This document shows, one piece after another, positions 35,372 to 44,516 of a DNA stretch of 64,000 nucleotides. Below the pieces are notes generated by a model. It was not told the origin of the DNA and searched no databases. It worked only from the letters and a program-made list of their open reading frames with translations. Position 1 is the stretch's first letter; each line of letters opens with the position of its first letter. The translations under genes and the position numbers were made by a program. The DNA is from Kitasatospora kifunensis (GTDB lineage: Bacteria; Actinomycetota; Actinomycetes; Streptomycetales; Streptomycetaceae), in contig NZ_JACHJV010000001.1 of assembly GCF_014203855.1 (NCBI RefSeq), positions 3,782,001 through 3,846,000 of the forward strand, given 5' to 3'.

Positions 35372-36328
35372 TCAGTCCAGGGTGAGGACCACCTTGCCCT
35401 GGGTGCGCCCCGAGCCCACCAGCTCGAAGGCCCGCGCCACCTCGGCCAGCGGCAGCTGCGCGGCGACCTCCACCCGCAGCTCCTTGCGCTCGATCAGCTC
35501 GACCAGGCCGCGCAGCCCCTGCTGGTCCGGCTCGACCAGCACGTCGGTGATCCGCAGGCCCTTGGCCCGGGCCTGCTCGGCCGCCTTCGGGTCCACCCCG
35601 CCCGGCACCGCCACCAGCAGCCCGCCCTCGCGCAGGGTGCGCAGCGAGCGCAGCTGATGCTCGGGGTCGCCGATGTTGTCGACCACCAGGTCGAGCTCCG
35701 CGACCGCCTCCTCGAAGGGGCCCGCCGTGTAGTCCAGCACCTGGTCCACACCGATCGAGCGCAGGAAGTCGTGCTTGGCCGCCCGCGCCGTCCCGATCAC
35801 GTACGCGCCCCGGGCCTTGGCGATCTGCACCGCGAGGTGGCCCACCCCGCCGGCGGCCGCGTGCACCAGCACCCGCTGACCGGCCGCCAGCTCGGCGGTG
35901 TCCACGATGATCTGCCAGGCCGTCAGGCCGGCCAGCGGCAGCCCGGCCGCCTCGGCGTGGCTCAGCGAGGCGGGCTTGCGCACCCAGTGGCGGGAGGGGG
36001 CGGTGACGTACTCGGCGAAGCCGCCGGCCAGCCGGGGGAAGTTCGGCATGCCGAGCACCTCGTCGCCCACCTTGAGCGTGGTGACCCCGAAGCCGACCGC
36101 CTCGACCGTGCCACTGACGTCCCAGCCCAGCGTGTAGGGCGGCTCGCCGTAGTACCAGGCCAGGCCCTCGCCCCGGCTGGTCTTCACGTCCACCGGGTTG
36201 ATCCCGGCCGCGTGGACCTTGACCAGCACCTCGGTCGGGCCGGGCTCGGGGCGCTCGGTGCGGGCGATCCGCAGCACCTGCGGGCCGCCGAAGAGGTCCT
36301 GGGTCACCATGTTCATCTGCGTCGTCAT
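35372..36328 (-). CDS. NADP-dependent zinc-type alcohol dehydrogenase/quinone reductase
   Basis: 318 residues from an ATG at 36328. It is an MDR-superfamily enzyme of the quinone-oxidoreductase kind: VHAAGINPVDVKTSRGEG, LGWDVSGTVEAVG, GDEVLG and the NADPH-binding VLVHAAAGGVGHLAVQIAKARGAYVIGTA. The structural and catalytic zinc cysteines are absent, so it reduces quinones or enones without zinc. It is divergent from an HxlR regulator, a pairing common for quinone/aldehyde-responsive reductases. Confidence 0.9.
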   Translation of the reverse strand: MTTQMNMVTQDLFGGPQVLRIARTERPEPGPTEVLVKVHAAGINPVDVKTSRGEGLAWYYGEPPYTLGWDVSGTVEAVGFGVTTLKVGDEVLGMPNFPRLAGGFAEYVTAPSRHWVRKPASLSHAEAAGLPLAGLTAWQIIVDTAELAAGQRVLVHAAAGGVGHLAVQIAKARGAYVIGTARAAKHDFLRSIGVDQVLDYTAGPFEEAVAELDLVVDNIGDPEHQLRSLRTLREGGLLVAVPGGVDPKAAEQARAKGLRITDVLVEPDQQGLRGLVELIERKELRVEVAAQLPLAEVARAFELVGSGRTQGKVVLTLD

Positions 36329-36384
36329 GGCTCCAGGCTGCCGCCGCCCCACCAGCTCCGGCCAGACGGCACCTCGCGGAAACC

Positions 36385-36413
36385 TGCCGGAACACCCTTC
36401 TGCCGGAATACCC
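36385..36413. promoter_or_regulatory. Paired 13-bp direct repeat between oxidoreductase and HxlR genes
   Basis: TGCCGGAACACCC (36385-36397) and TGCCGGAATACCC (36401-36413) are 16 bp apart start to start in the 112-bp divergent gap. They are a likely binding site for the HxlR protein. Confidence 0.5.
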
Positions 36414-36440
36414 CTCGCCGGCTGCTCGGTTGCCCACGGC

Positions 36441-36902
36441 ATGAACGACAGTGACCAGGACCGCTGCCCCTGCCGCCCGCTGCTGGACCGCCTCGGCGAC
36501 CGCTGGTCGGTGCTCCTGCTGGTCACCCTGCAGGAAGGCCCCGCGCACTACGGCGACCTGAACCGGCGGATCGGCGACATCAGCCGCAAGATCCTCACCC
36601 AGACCCTGCGCAGCCTGGAACGCGACGGCCTGGTCATCCGTACCGTGCTGCCCGACTCGGTGGTGAAGGTCCGCTACGAGCTGAGCCCGCTCGGCCACAG
36701 CCTGGCCGAGCCGCTGAGCGCCATCCGCAGCTGGATCGACCACCACCAGCCCACCGTGGAGGCCCACCAGCGCGCCTACGACGCCCGCACCGACGACCTC
36801 GGCGTCACCGAACTGCGCCGCCGCCGCTCCGGAACACGAGCCGGCACCCGGGCCGGCTGGTCGAAGTCGACGCAGCCGGCCCGGGTGCCGGTTGGTGGTT
36901 AG
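36441..36902 (+). CDS. HxlR-family winged-helix regulator
   Basis: 153 residues from an ATG at 36441. RLGDRWSVLLLVTLQEGPAHYGDLNRRIGDISRKILTQTLRSLERDGLVIR is the DUF24/HxlR winged helix. An N-terminal CPC motif (DRCPCRPLLDRL) supplies the cysteine that redox- or quinone-sensing members use. The ~45-residue Arg-rich tail after the core is extra. It probably represses the divergent quinone-reductase-like gene and itself. Confidence 0.9.
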   Translation: MNDSDQDRCPCRPLLDRLGDRWSVLLLVTLQEGPAHYGDLNRRIGDISRKILTQTLRSLERDGLVIRTVLPDSVVKVRYELSPLGHSLAEPLSAIRSWIDHHQPTVEAHQRAYDARTDDLGVTELRRRRSGTRAGTRAGWSKSTQPARVPVGG

Positions 36903-36937
36903 CGGGTCGGAGAGCCGCGGTTAGGGCCTGTCCGGCC

Positions 36938-38104
36938 CTAGGCGTGGGCCCGCTTCTTGCGGCCCCAGGAGCGCAGCAGCAGCTTGCGCCCCGGATTCTC
37001 CACGCACACGTGCAGAGCCCAGGCGAGCGCCAACGAGACGGCGAAGGCCGTGCCGGCGGCCAGCAGGCCACCCGGCCACCACGGCAGCTTCGGATGCGAG
37101 CGCCAGAGGGTCTCGCCGGTGCGGATCACCAGGATGTGCACCATGTAGAAGGCGAAGGAGATCTCGCCCAGCTTCACGCTCAGCTTCCCGCGCCAGGGCG
37201 AGGGCTCGCCCCGCAGGTCGGCCTGCGCGGCGGCGGCGATCAGGGCGGCGAAGCCGACCAAGGTGCACGCGGTGAAGCGGTAGGCGTAGTCGGCCTGCGA
37301 GCTGAGGAAGTAGCCGGCCAGCGTCAGACCGACCGAGACGGTCAGGCCCGGGCCGCGCCAGCGACCCTCGCGCACCAGCTCGGCCAGCGCGATACCGAGC
37401 AGGAACTCGGGCACCCGGGCGAGCGGGAAGTAGTAGATCGCCCAGATCGCGTCGACCGGGTGCACGTAGTGGTCGACCAGGGTCGGCAGCGAGAGGACCG
37501 CCACCACCGAGGCGAGCGCCAGCACCGCGGCACCGCGCCAGCCCAGCGCCCGCAGCGGGCGGATCAGCAGCGGGAAGAGGAAGTAGAAGAACGCCTCACA
37601 GGCCAACGACCAGCTGACCGGGTTCAGGCCCTGGAAGAAGTTCTCGTCGTGCACCCAGGACTGGACCAGGAAGATGTTGGCCAGCAGCGGCCGCTCGAGC
37701 GGCTTGTTGCCCGCCGCCAGGCAGTAGGCCATCAGCAGCGCGAAGCCCAGGGTGACCAGGTGCAGCGGGTAGACCCGGGCGAACCGGCGCCGCCAGAACT
37801 TCACGATGCCGCGGCTGCCGGGCGGGCTCGACCAGGCCAGCACGAAGCCGGAGAGGATGAAGAAGAACGACACCCCCGTGTTGCCGACCGCGAACGCGTA
37901 GTTCAGCGTGTCGCCCACCCGGCCGCCGAAGTACTCCACCACGTGCACGTGGTAGAAGAAGACCATGAGGGCGGCTGTCCAGCGCAGGCCGGTCAGTGAG
38001 GGCAGTGATACCGGGCGCCGGCTCTCCGCACCGCTCGGTCCTGCTATGGCGCGGGCTTCCCTGGCGCCAGGCGGCTCAAGGCCTGTGAGATCAGTCGTCG
38101 ACAC
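36938..38104 (-). CDS. Acyltransferase-3 family membrane protein
   Basis: 388 residues from a GTG at 38104; no good Shine-Dalgarno, so the start is tentative. About ten transmembrane helices. The hallmark is LPSLTGLRWTAALMVFFYHVHV with the catalytic His in helix 1, followed by GVSFFFILSGFVLAWS and RRRFARVYPLHLV. The C-terminal EISFAFYMVHILVI is also typical. Such enzymes O-acylate polysaccharides, lipids or natural products from the cytosolic acyl-CoA pool. No glycan gene is next to it. It is divergent from the NHL/thioredoxin gene. Confidence 0.9.
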   Translation of the reverse strand: MSTTDLTGLEPPGAREARAIAGPSGAESRRPVSLPSLTGLRWTAALMVFFYHVHVVEYFGGRVGDTLNYAFAVGNTGVSFFFILSGFVLAWSSPPGSRGIVKFWRRRFARVYPLHLVTLGFALLMAYCLAAGNKPLERPLLANIFLVQSWVHDENFFQGLNPVSWSLACEAFFYFLFPLLIRPLRALGWRGAAVLALASVVAVLSLPTLVDHYVHPVDAIWAIYYFPLARVPEFLLGIALAELVREGRWRGPGLTVSVGLTLAGYFLSSQADYAYRFTACTLVGFAALIAAAAQADLRGEPSPWRGKLSVKLGEISFAFYMVHILVIRTGETLWRSHPKLPWWPGGLLAAGTAFAVSLALAWALHVCVENPGRKLLLRSWGRKKRAHA

Positions 38105-38210
38105 GCTGCAAGATAGCACGCAGGGCGCAGCCGCCCGGGGGCTTCGACCGGTCCGCGGGGACGCCGGCGACCGGGAATGCGGCCGAGCGCCGATGAGGTT
38201 GGATGTGGGC

Positions 38211-40034
38211 ATGGCTTCCCGTGCACGCGTACGCGCCCCCGAACTCGTCGGCTCCGGTGGATGGCTCAACACCGGCGGCAAGGATCTGACCCTGGCGGAC
38301 CTCAGGGGCAAGATCGTGATCGCCGACTTCTGGACCTTCTGCTGCATCAACTGTCTGCACGTCCTGGACGAGCTGCGGGCTTTGGAGGAGAAGCACCGCG
38401 ACACGGTGGTGATCGTCGGGGTGCACTCACCCAAGTTCGTGCACGAGGCCGACCACCAGGCCGTGGTGGACGCGGTGGCGCGCTACGAGGTCGAGCACCC
38501 GGTGCTGGACGACCCGAAGCTCGCCACCTGGAAGCAGTACGCGGTGCGCGCCTGGCCGACGCTGGTGGTGATCGACCCCGAGGGGTACGTGGTCGCGCAG
38601 CACGCCGGCGAGGGCCACGCGCACGCGATCGAGCGGCTGGTCGAGGAGCTGGAGGCGGAGCACGCGGCCAAGGGCACGCTGCGCCGCGGTGACGGCCCGT
38701 ACGTGGCGCCCGAGCCGGTGGCCGGGGCGCTGAAGTTCCCCGGCAAGGCGGTGCGGCTGCCCAGCGGCGGCTTCCTGGTGGCCGACTCCGGGCACCACGC
38801 GCTGGTCGAGCTGGCCGAGGACGGCGAGACGGTGGTGCGCCGGATCGGCGGCGGCGAGCGTGGCTTCGCGGACGGCACGGCCGGCGCGCGGTTCAGCGAA
38901 CCGCAGGGCCTGGCGCTGGTGCCCGAGGGGCTGGACCTCGGCTACGACGTGGTGGTGGCCGACACGGTCAACCACGCGCTGCGCGGGGTGCGGCTGGCCG
39001 ACGGCGCGGTCACCACGCTGGCCGGCACCGGCAAGCAGTGGTGGCAGGGCTCGCCGACCGAGGGCCCGGCCCGCGAGGTGGACCTCTCCTCGCCGTGGGA
39101 CGTCGCCTTCTTCGACGGCCGGGTGTGGATCGCGATGGCCGGCGTGCACCAGCTGTGGGCCTACGACCCGGCCACCGAGACGGTCGCCGTGGCGGCCGGC
39201 ACCACCAACGAGGGCCTGGTGGACGGCCCGGTGGCCAAGGCCTGGTTCGCCCAGCCCTCGGGCCTGGCGGTCTCCGCCGACGGCGAGCGGCTCTGGGTGG
39301 CGGACTCCGAGACCTCGGCACTGCGCTATGTTTCACGTGAAACACAGTCCGTGCACAGCGCGATCGGCACCGGCCTCTTCGACTTCGGCCACCGGGACGG
39401 CGCCGCCGAGCAGGCACTGCTCCAGCACCCGCTGGGCGTCACCGTGCTGCCGGACGGCTCGGTGGCGATCGCCGACACCTACAACCACGCGCTGCGCCGC
39501 TTCGACCCTGCCACCGGCGAGGTCAGCACGCTGGCCACCGACCTGCGCGAGCCTTCCGGCGCGGTGCTGGTGGGCGAGGACATCGTGGTGGTGGAGTCCG
39601 CGCGGCACCGGCTGACCCGGCTGCGGCTGCCCGAGGAGGCCGTGCGGGTGGAGTCCGTCGCGCACCGCACCCAGCGCGCCGCCACCGAGGTGGCCCCGGG
39701 CACGCTGCGCCTGGACGTGGTCTTCACCGCGCCCAGCGGGCAGAAGCTGGACGAGCGCTACGGCCCCTCCACCCGGCTGCTGGTCAGCGCCACCCCGCCC
39801 GAGCTGCTGGTCTCCGGGGCCGGTGCGGACAGCGCGCTCTCCCGTGAGCTGGTGCTCTCCGCGGAGCTGACCGAAGGCGTGCTGCACGTCTCGGCGATGG
39901 CGGCGTCCTGCGACGACGACCCGGCGATCGAGTACCCGGCCTGCCACGTGCACCAGCAGGACTGGGGCGTGCCGGTGAAGCTGGTGGCGGGCGGCGCGAG
40001 CCGGCTGCCGCTGGTGCTGGCCGGCCTGGAGTGA
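38211..40034 (+). CDS. Thioredoxin-like/NHL-repeat protein
   Basis: 607 residues from the ATG at 38211. Residues 1-~150 are a TlpA-like thioredoxin fold with FWTFCCINCLHVL (CxxC) and a cis-Pro RAWPTLVVIDPEG. The rest is a six-bladed NHL propeller (GGFLVADSGHHALVEL, VVVADTVNHALRGV, LWVADSETSALRYV, VAIADTYNHALRRF) and a C-terminal beta domain. There is no signal peptide, so it is predicted cytosolic. Homologues (NHLRC2-like) occur from actinobacteria to animals. The substrate is unknown but a redox scaffold role is likely. Confidence 0.9.
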   Translation: MASRARVRAPELVGSGGWLNTGGKDLTLADLRGKIVIADFWTFCCINCLHVLDELRALEEKHRDTVVIVGVHSPKFVHEADHQAVVDAVARYEVEHPVLDDPKLATWKQYAVRAWPTLVVIDPEGYVVAQHAGEGHAHAIERLVEELEAEHAAKGTLRRGDGPYVAPEPVAGALKFPGKAVRLPSGGFLVADSGHHALVELAEDGETVVRRIGGGERGFADGTAGARFSEPQGLALVPEGLDLGYDVVVADTVNHALRGVRLADGAVTTLAGTGKQWWQGSPTEGPAREVDLSSPWDVAFFDGRVWIAMAGVHQLWAYDPATETVAVAAGTTNEGLVDGPVAKAWFAQPSGLAVSADGERLWVADSETSALRYVSRETQSVHSAIGTGLFDFGHRDGAAEQALLQHPLGVTVLPDGSVAIADTYNHALRRFDPATGEVSTLATDLREPSGAVLVGEDIVVVESARHRLTRLRLPEEAVRVESVAHRTQRAATEVAPGTLRLDVVFTAPSGQKLDERYGPSTRLLVSATPPELLVSGAGADSALSRELVLSAELTEGVLHVSAMAASCDDDPAIEYPACHVHQQDWGVPVKLVAGGASRLPLVLAGLE

Positions 40035-40039
40035 GCGAC

Positions 40040-40071
40040 GGTCAGGGAGCGGCCGCGGCCGCTCCCTGACC
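40040..40071 (+). terminator. Terminator of the NHL/thioredoxin gene
   Basis: A 15-bp perfect stem GGTCAGGGAGCGGCC / GGCCGCTCCCTGACC with a GC spacer, 5 nt after the stop. Confidence 0.75.
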
Positions 40072-40100
40072 AGACGTCGGTCCGTGACGTCGACTCCGAT

Positions 40101-40140
40101 CGGAGAAGGCTGATCAGCCCTCTCCGATCAGCCTTCTCCG
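40101..40140 (-). terminator. Hairpin beyond the M18 aminopeptidase gene
   Basis: A 15-bp perfect stem CGGAGAAGGCTGATC (40101-40115) / GATCAGCCTTCTCCG (40126-40140). The 3' arm is followed by another copy of ATCAGCCTTC, so TCTCCGATCAGCCT is also a direct repeat. Confidence 0.6.
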
Positions 40141-40141
40141 A

Positions 40142-41449
40142 TCAGCCTTCGAGGAAGGCCTTCAGCGCCGAGGCCAGCAGGTAGGGGTCCTCGGCGCCGC
40201 ACAGCTCGCGGGCCGAGTGCATGGAGAGCGCGGCGATCCCGCAGTCCACCGTGGTGATCCCGAGCCGGGCCGCGGTGATCGGGCCGATCGTGGTCCCGCA
40301 CGGCATCGCGTTGTTGGAGACGAAGGTCTGCCACGGCACGCCCGCGCGCTCGCAGGCGCCGGCGAAGATCGCCCGGCCCACGCCGTCGGTCGCGTACCGG
40401 TTGTTGACGTTGACCTTGAGGATCGGCCCGCCGTTGGGCATCGGCTGGTGGCCGGGCTCGTGCCGCTCGCTGTAGTTGGGGTGCACCGCGTGCCCCATGT
40501 CGGAGGAGAGGCAGACGGTGCCGGCCAGCGCCCTGGCCCGGTCCTCGGCGGTGCCGCCACGGGCGTAGACGCTGCGCTCCAGCACGTTGCCGAGCAGCGG
40601 GCCCTGCGCGCCGGTGTCCGACTCGCTGCCGGTCTCCTCGTGGTCGAAGGCGGCCAGTACCGGGATGTAGGGCAGCCGGTCGGCGCCCTCCGCGCTGACG
40701 GCGGCGGCCAGCGCCGCGGTCGCCGCGTGCACCGAGAGCAGGTTGTCCAGCCGGGGACCGGCCAGCAGCTCACGGTCCCGGCCCAGGTACGCGGGCGGCT
40801 GGACGTCGTGGGTCATCAGGTCCCAGCCCACCACCGCACTCGCGTCCAGCTGGGCGCGCTCGGCGACATAGGCGATCAGGCCGCCCTCGTCCACCTTGCC
40901 CAGCCCCCAGATCGGGGTCAGATGCCGCTGCTTGTCCAACTTCAGGCCGTCGTTGACCTGCCGGTCGAGGTGGATCGCCAGCTGCGGGACCCGCAGCAGC
41001 GGCTCGTCCAGCTGCACCAGCCGGGTCGATCCGTCGCGCAGCACCAGCCGGCCGGACAGACCCAGGTCCCGGTCCAGCCAGGTGTTCAGCGGCACCCCGC
41101 CGTAGATCTCCACCGCCACCTGCCGCCAACCGGCCGTGCCGGTGTCGGGCACCGGCTTGACCCGCAGGTTGGGCGAGTCGGTGTGAGTCCCGACCACCCG
41201 GAACGGGGTGGCCGGGCCCGCTCCCTCGGGCACGTACCAGGCGATCAGCGCGCCGCCCCTGATCACGTACCGCCCGCCGGCCGTGCCCTCCCACCCGTCG
41301 GTCTCCGCGACCTGCCGGAAGCCCGCCTTCTCCAGCCGCTCGGCCGCGCCGGCCACCGCGTGGTACGGAGATGGGCTGGCAGCCAGAAACGCGATCAGGT
41401 CGTCGGTGTGGGTCCGGTCGAAGAACACCGGTCGGTCGGCGGTGGACAT
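40142..41449 (-). CDS. M18-family aspartyl aminopeptidase
   Basis: 435 residues, with AGGAG before the ATG. Dinuclear-zinc ligands are visible: GTHTDSPNLRVKP, the bridging Asp in GPRLDNLLSVHA, the catalytic Glu pair in FDHEETGS, SSDMGHAVHPNY and the final His in ALSMHSARELCGAEDP. The family removes N-terminal acidic residues from peptides in the cytosol and forms large tetrahedral complexes. All ligands are present and the length is typical. Single gene. Confidence 0.94.
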   Translation of the reverse strand: MSTADRPVFFDRTHTDDLIAFLAASPSPYHAVAGAAERLEKAGFRQVAETDGWEGTAGGRYVIRGGALIAWYVPEGAGPATPFRVVGTHTDSPNLRVKPVPDTGTAGWRQVAVEIYGGVPLNTWLDRDLGLSGRLVLRDGSTRLVQLDEPLLRVPQLAIHLDRQVNDGLKLDKQRHLTPIWGLGKVDEGGLIAYVAERAQLDASAVVGWDLMTHDVQPPAYLGRDRELLAGPRLDNLLSVHAATAALAAAVSAEGADRLPYIPVLAAFDHEETGSESDTGAQGPLLGNVLERSVYARGGTAEDRARALAGTVCLSSDMGHAVHPNYSERHEPGHQPMPNGGPILKVNVNNRYATDGVGRAIFAGACERAGVPWQTFVSNNAMPCGTTIGPITAARLGITTVDCGIAALSMHSARELCGAEDPYLLASALKAFLEG

Positions 41450-41643
41450 GCTGCTCCTGGGTCGAGGGCTTGCGGAGAGCCAGCGGTGCTACAGGGCCTC
41501 CCACCCGAGCATATGCCCGTACACCGACAGAACGGTCAAGAGCAGGTATCGGTCCCGGACGGCTGATGTGTCATCACCCGGCGCCCTGTTCACCTACCGT
41601 CCGGTACTCGGATGCGCGACGCACACCGGCCCCGGACAGCACT

Positions 41644-41673
41644 GTGGGGCCCGCTCACGGACGCGGGCCCCAC
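41644..41673 (-). terminator. Hairpin downstream of the large acyl-CoA dehydrogenase
   Basis: An 11-bp stem GTGGGGCCCGC / GCGGGCCCCAC with an 8-nt loop, 32 nt after the acyl-CoA dehydrogenase stop. Confidence 0.65.
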
Positions 41674-41705
41674 GGTACTGAGGGTGTGTCAGGCGGTCAG
41701 CGGGA

Positions 41706-43535
41706 TCAGAACGCGTCCTCGGCCAGCTCCATGACGTCCAGGTCGATGCCCTCGGCGATCAGGCGCTGCGCGCTGATGGTCGGCAGGATGTTGCGGGCGA
41801 AGAACCGGGCGCCGGCCAGCTTGCCCTGGTAGAAGGCCAGGTCCTTGCCGGTGGCGCCGGCCTCGATCTTGGCCTGGGCCACCACGGCCTGGCGCAGCAG
41901 CAGCCAGCCGACCACCACGTCGCCGCAGACCAGCAGCAGGCGGGTGGTGTTCAGGCCCACCTTGTGCATGTTCTTCACGTCCTGCTCGACCGCGGACAGG
42001 TCGTTGAGGACCTTGCCGACGATGGCCTCCAGGTCACCGGCGGCCTTGGCGAGCAGCTCGCGCTCGGCGGCCAGGGCGTCGCCGCCCTCAGCGGCGCCGA
42101 GGAACTTCTGGATCTGCTCGGAGACCGAGGTGAGCGCCTGGCCGCCGTCCTTGACGATCTTGCGGAAGAAGAAGTCCAGGCCCTGGATCGCGGTGGTGCC
42201 CTCGTAGAGGGTGTCGATCTTGGCGTCCCGGATGTACTGCTCGATCGGGTACTCCTGCAGGTAGCCGGAGCCACCGAAGGTCTGCAGGGACTGGGCGAGC
42301 TGCTCGTAGGACTTCTCCGAGCCGTAGCCCTTGACGATCGGCAGCAGCAGGTCGTTGAGGCGCTCGGCCGTCTCGTCCTTCTCGCCGCGCAGGCGGGCGG
42401 CGATCATGTCGTCCTGGACCGAGGCGGTGTAGAGGACCAGGGCGCGCATGCCCTCGGCGTACGCCTTCTGGGTGAGCAGCGAGCGGCGCACGTCGGGGTG
42501 GTGCGTGATGGTGACGCGCGGGGCGTTCTTGTCCAGGAAGTTGGCGATGTCGGCGCCCTGCACGCGCTCCTTGGCGTACTCCAGCGCGTTCAGGTAGCCG
42601 GTGGAGAGGGTGGCGATGGCCTTCGTGCCGACCATCATCCGGGCGAACTCGATGATCTTGAACATCTGGCGGATGCCGTCGATCTTCTCGCCGACCAGCC
42701 AGCCCTTGGCCGGGTGCTTGGCGCCGAAGGTCATCTCACAGGTGTTGGAGGCCTTGAGGCCCATCTTGTGCTCGACGTTGGTCGCGTAGACACCGTTGCG
42801 CTCGCCGAGCTCGCCCGTCTCCCAGTCGAAGTCGAACTTGGGGACGATGTAGAGGCCCAGGCCCTTGGTGCCCGGCTTGCCGCCCTCGGGGCGGGCCAGC
42901 ACCAGGTGGATGATGTTCTCGGACATGTCGTGCTCACCCGAGGTGATGAAGCGCTTCACACCCTCGATGTGCCAGGAGCCGTCCTCCTGCTTGATCGCCT
43001 TGGTGCGCCCCGCGCCCACGTCGGAGCCCGCGTCCGGCTCGGTCAGCACCATGGTGGCGCCCCACAGCCGGTCGGTCATGATCTTGGCGACCTTGTGCTG
43101 CTCCTCGGTGCCCTCGTCGAAGACGACGCCGGCGAAGGCCGGACCGGAGGAGTACATCCAGATGGCCGGGTTGGAGCCCAGGATCTGCTCGGCGTAGGCC
43201 CAGATCAGCGAGGACGGGGTGACCTGGCCGCCGATCTCGGTCGGGATGCCCAGACGCCACCACTCGGCGTCCATGTACGCGTTGTAGCTCTTCTTGAAGG
43301 TGTCCGGGATCGGCGCGGTGTTGGTCTCCGGGTCGAAGACCGGCGGGTTGCGGTCGGCATCGGCAAAGGAGGCGGCGAGCTCGTTCTCGGCCAGGCGCGA
43401 GATCTCGCTGAGGATGTCCTTCGCGGTGTCGACGTCCATGTCGGCGAACGGACCGGTGCCGTACACCTGGTCGCGGCCGAGCACCTCGAAGAGGTTGAAC
43501 TCCACGTCCCGCAGGTTGGACTTGTAGTGACCCAT
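41706..43535 (-). CDS. Large acyl-CoA dehydrogenase (FadE5-like)
   Basis: 609 residues from an ATG at 43535 with GGAGAA upstream. The acyl-CoA dehydrogenase core has [17 protein letters not shown] (FAD/substrate loop), RFITSGEHD and [38 protein letters not shown], the last containing the catalytic-base region. An extra ~150-residue helical C-terminal domain makes it longer than the usual 380-400 residues and matches the FadE5/AidB-like broad-range class. It oxidises acyl-CoA in beta-oxidation. The promoter holds two copies of a 14-bp operator-like motif. Confidence 0.93.
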   Translation of the reverse strand: MGHYKSNLRDVEFNLFEVLGRDQVYGTGPFADMDVDTAKDILSEISRLAENELAASFADADRNPPVFDPETNTAPIPDTFKKSYNAYMDAEWWRLGIPTEIGGQVTPSSLIWAYAEQILGSNPAIWMYSSGPAFAGVVFDEGTEEQHKVAKIMTDRLWGATMVLTEPDAGSDVGAGRTKAIKQEDGSWHIEGVKRFITSGEHDMSENIIHLVLARPEGGKPGTKGLGLYIVPKFDFDWETGELGERNGVYATNVEHKMGLKASNTCEMTFGAKHPAKGWLVGEKIDGIRQMFKIIEFARMMVGTKAIATLSTGYLNALEYAKERVQGADIANFLDKNAPRVTITHHPDVRRSLLTQKAYAEGMRALVLYTASVQDDMIAARLRGEKDETAERLNDLLLPIVKGYGSEKSYEQLAQSLQTFGGSGYLQEYPIEQYIRDAKIDTLYEGTTAIQGLDFFFRKIVKDGGQALTSVSEQIQKFLGAAEGGDALAAERELLAKAAGDLEAIVGKVLNDLSAVEQDVKNMHKVGLNTTRLLLVCGDVVVGWLLLRQAVVAQAKIEAGATGKDLAFYQGKLAGARFFARNILPTISAQRLIAEGIDLDVMELAEDAF

Positions 43536-43591
43536 GACCGTTTCTCCGGTTCGTCGCTTCCGGGTGCGCCTGCAAGGATTCATGGGCGCAC

Positions 43592-43630
43592 CTACCCGCC
43601 AGTAGACATCATGATGCTACCGGTTAGTAA
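43592..43630. promoter_or_regulatory. Tandem operator-like sites upstream of the acyl-CoA dehydrogenase
   Basis: CTACCCGCCAGTAG (43592-43605) and CTACCGGTTAGTAA (43617-43630) share CTACCxGxxAGTA and start 25 bp apart. The first is an inverted repeat CTAC...GTAG. They lie 57-95 bp upstream of the start, as expected for a TetR-type fatty-acid regulator. Confidence 0.55.
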
Positions 43631-43821
43631 CTTCTTCAAGCCTTTCACCGTTAATCCGGCGTGAACGTAGTCACGTCCGAGCCGCCGGCGAAGCCGCTCC
43701 CGGAGCAACCCCGGAACAGCCCTGGAGCCGTCGATCCGTCAGGTCCCGACAGGACCATCCCACCGCACCTTGTCCGATCCGACCGCCCCGCGAGACGGGC
43801 CCGGTTCGCTAGCCTGTCCGT

Positions 43822-44352
43822 GTGTACGGCTATGAGCAGAGCGCGAACGGCGGCTACCCCGGCGACCCCTACCAGCAGGCGGGGCAGCAGGGCATGGGCG
43901 GCGGATACGGGCAGCAGGGCTACGGCGCGCAGGGCGGCGGCGGGTACGGCGAGCAGCCGCAGGCCGCCGGCCAGTCCCTCTACCCCGAGCCCTCGCCGCC
44001 CTCGCTCGCGGACGCCGTGCGCGCCTTCACCACCGGCTCGATGCCGGTCGAGGACTTCCAGGCGATCTTCATCACCTCCAAGGTGCACTGCCCGCGCGGC
44101 GACCGCCCCGGCTTCCTGGCGCTGCACAACACGCCGACGCCGGTGATCCCGATGTTCAGCTCGCTCAAGGAGCTGCGCCGGTACGCGGGCAAGGACTCCA
44201 AGCACTTCACCGTCTCGGGCGCCGAGGTGCTGGACCTGCTGCCGACCGGCTACGGCTTCGCGCTCGACATGGAGGGCGAGCACCGGATGGTGTTCGACGC
44301 CAAGGCCGTGGAGCAGATGGTCGACTTCACCATGCGACGGATGTACGGCTGA
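43822..44352 (+). CDS. SseB-like protein with Gly/Gln/Tyr-rich N-terminus
   Basis: 176 residues from a GTG at 43822. The first ~60 residues are low-complexity Gly/Gln/Tyr/Pro. The rest matches the SseB N-terminal domain: DAVRAFTTGSMPVEDFQAIFITSKVHCPRGDRPGFLALHNTPTPVIPMFSSLKELRRYAG and VLDLLPTGYGFALDMEGEHRMVFD. The domain is found in many actinobacterial proteins of unknown role. There is no Shine-Dalgarno; a TAGCCT hexamer lies 6 nt before the GTG, so the mRNA may be leaderless. Confidence 0.8.
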   Translation: MYGYEQSANGGYPGDPYQQAGQQGMGGGYGQQGYGAQGGGGYGEQPQAAGQSLYPEPSPPSLADAVRAFTTGSMPVEDFQAIFITSKVHCPRGDRPGFLALHNTPTPVIPMFSSLKELRRYAGKDSKHFTVSGAEVLDLLPTGYGFALDMEGEHRMVFDAKAVEQMVDFTMRRMYG

Positions 44353-44436
44353 CCCTCGGGCGCCAAGCCTCGACGCCGCGTTTCGACCCCAAGCCTCGGC
44401 CCCGCGTTTCGACACGGACCGAGGCATGAAGTCATG

Positions 44437-44473
44437 GTTGAAGATTCAACTTGCTTCTTGTTGAGCATTGAAC
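44437..44473. promoter_or_regulatory. Pair of operator-like sites in the pirin promoter
   Basis: GTTGAAGATTCAAC (44437-44450) has palindromic GTTGAA/TTCAAC arms. GTTGAGCATTGAAC (44460-44473) is an 11/14 match starting 23 bp later. The surrounding 40 bp are AT-rich and 44-80 bp upstream of the pirin start, so they probably overlap its -35/-10 region. Confidence 0.55.
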
Positions 44474-44516
44474 TAACCTCGCAGAGGTAGGCCCAAGCAC
44501 CCAGAAGGAGGCCGAC

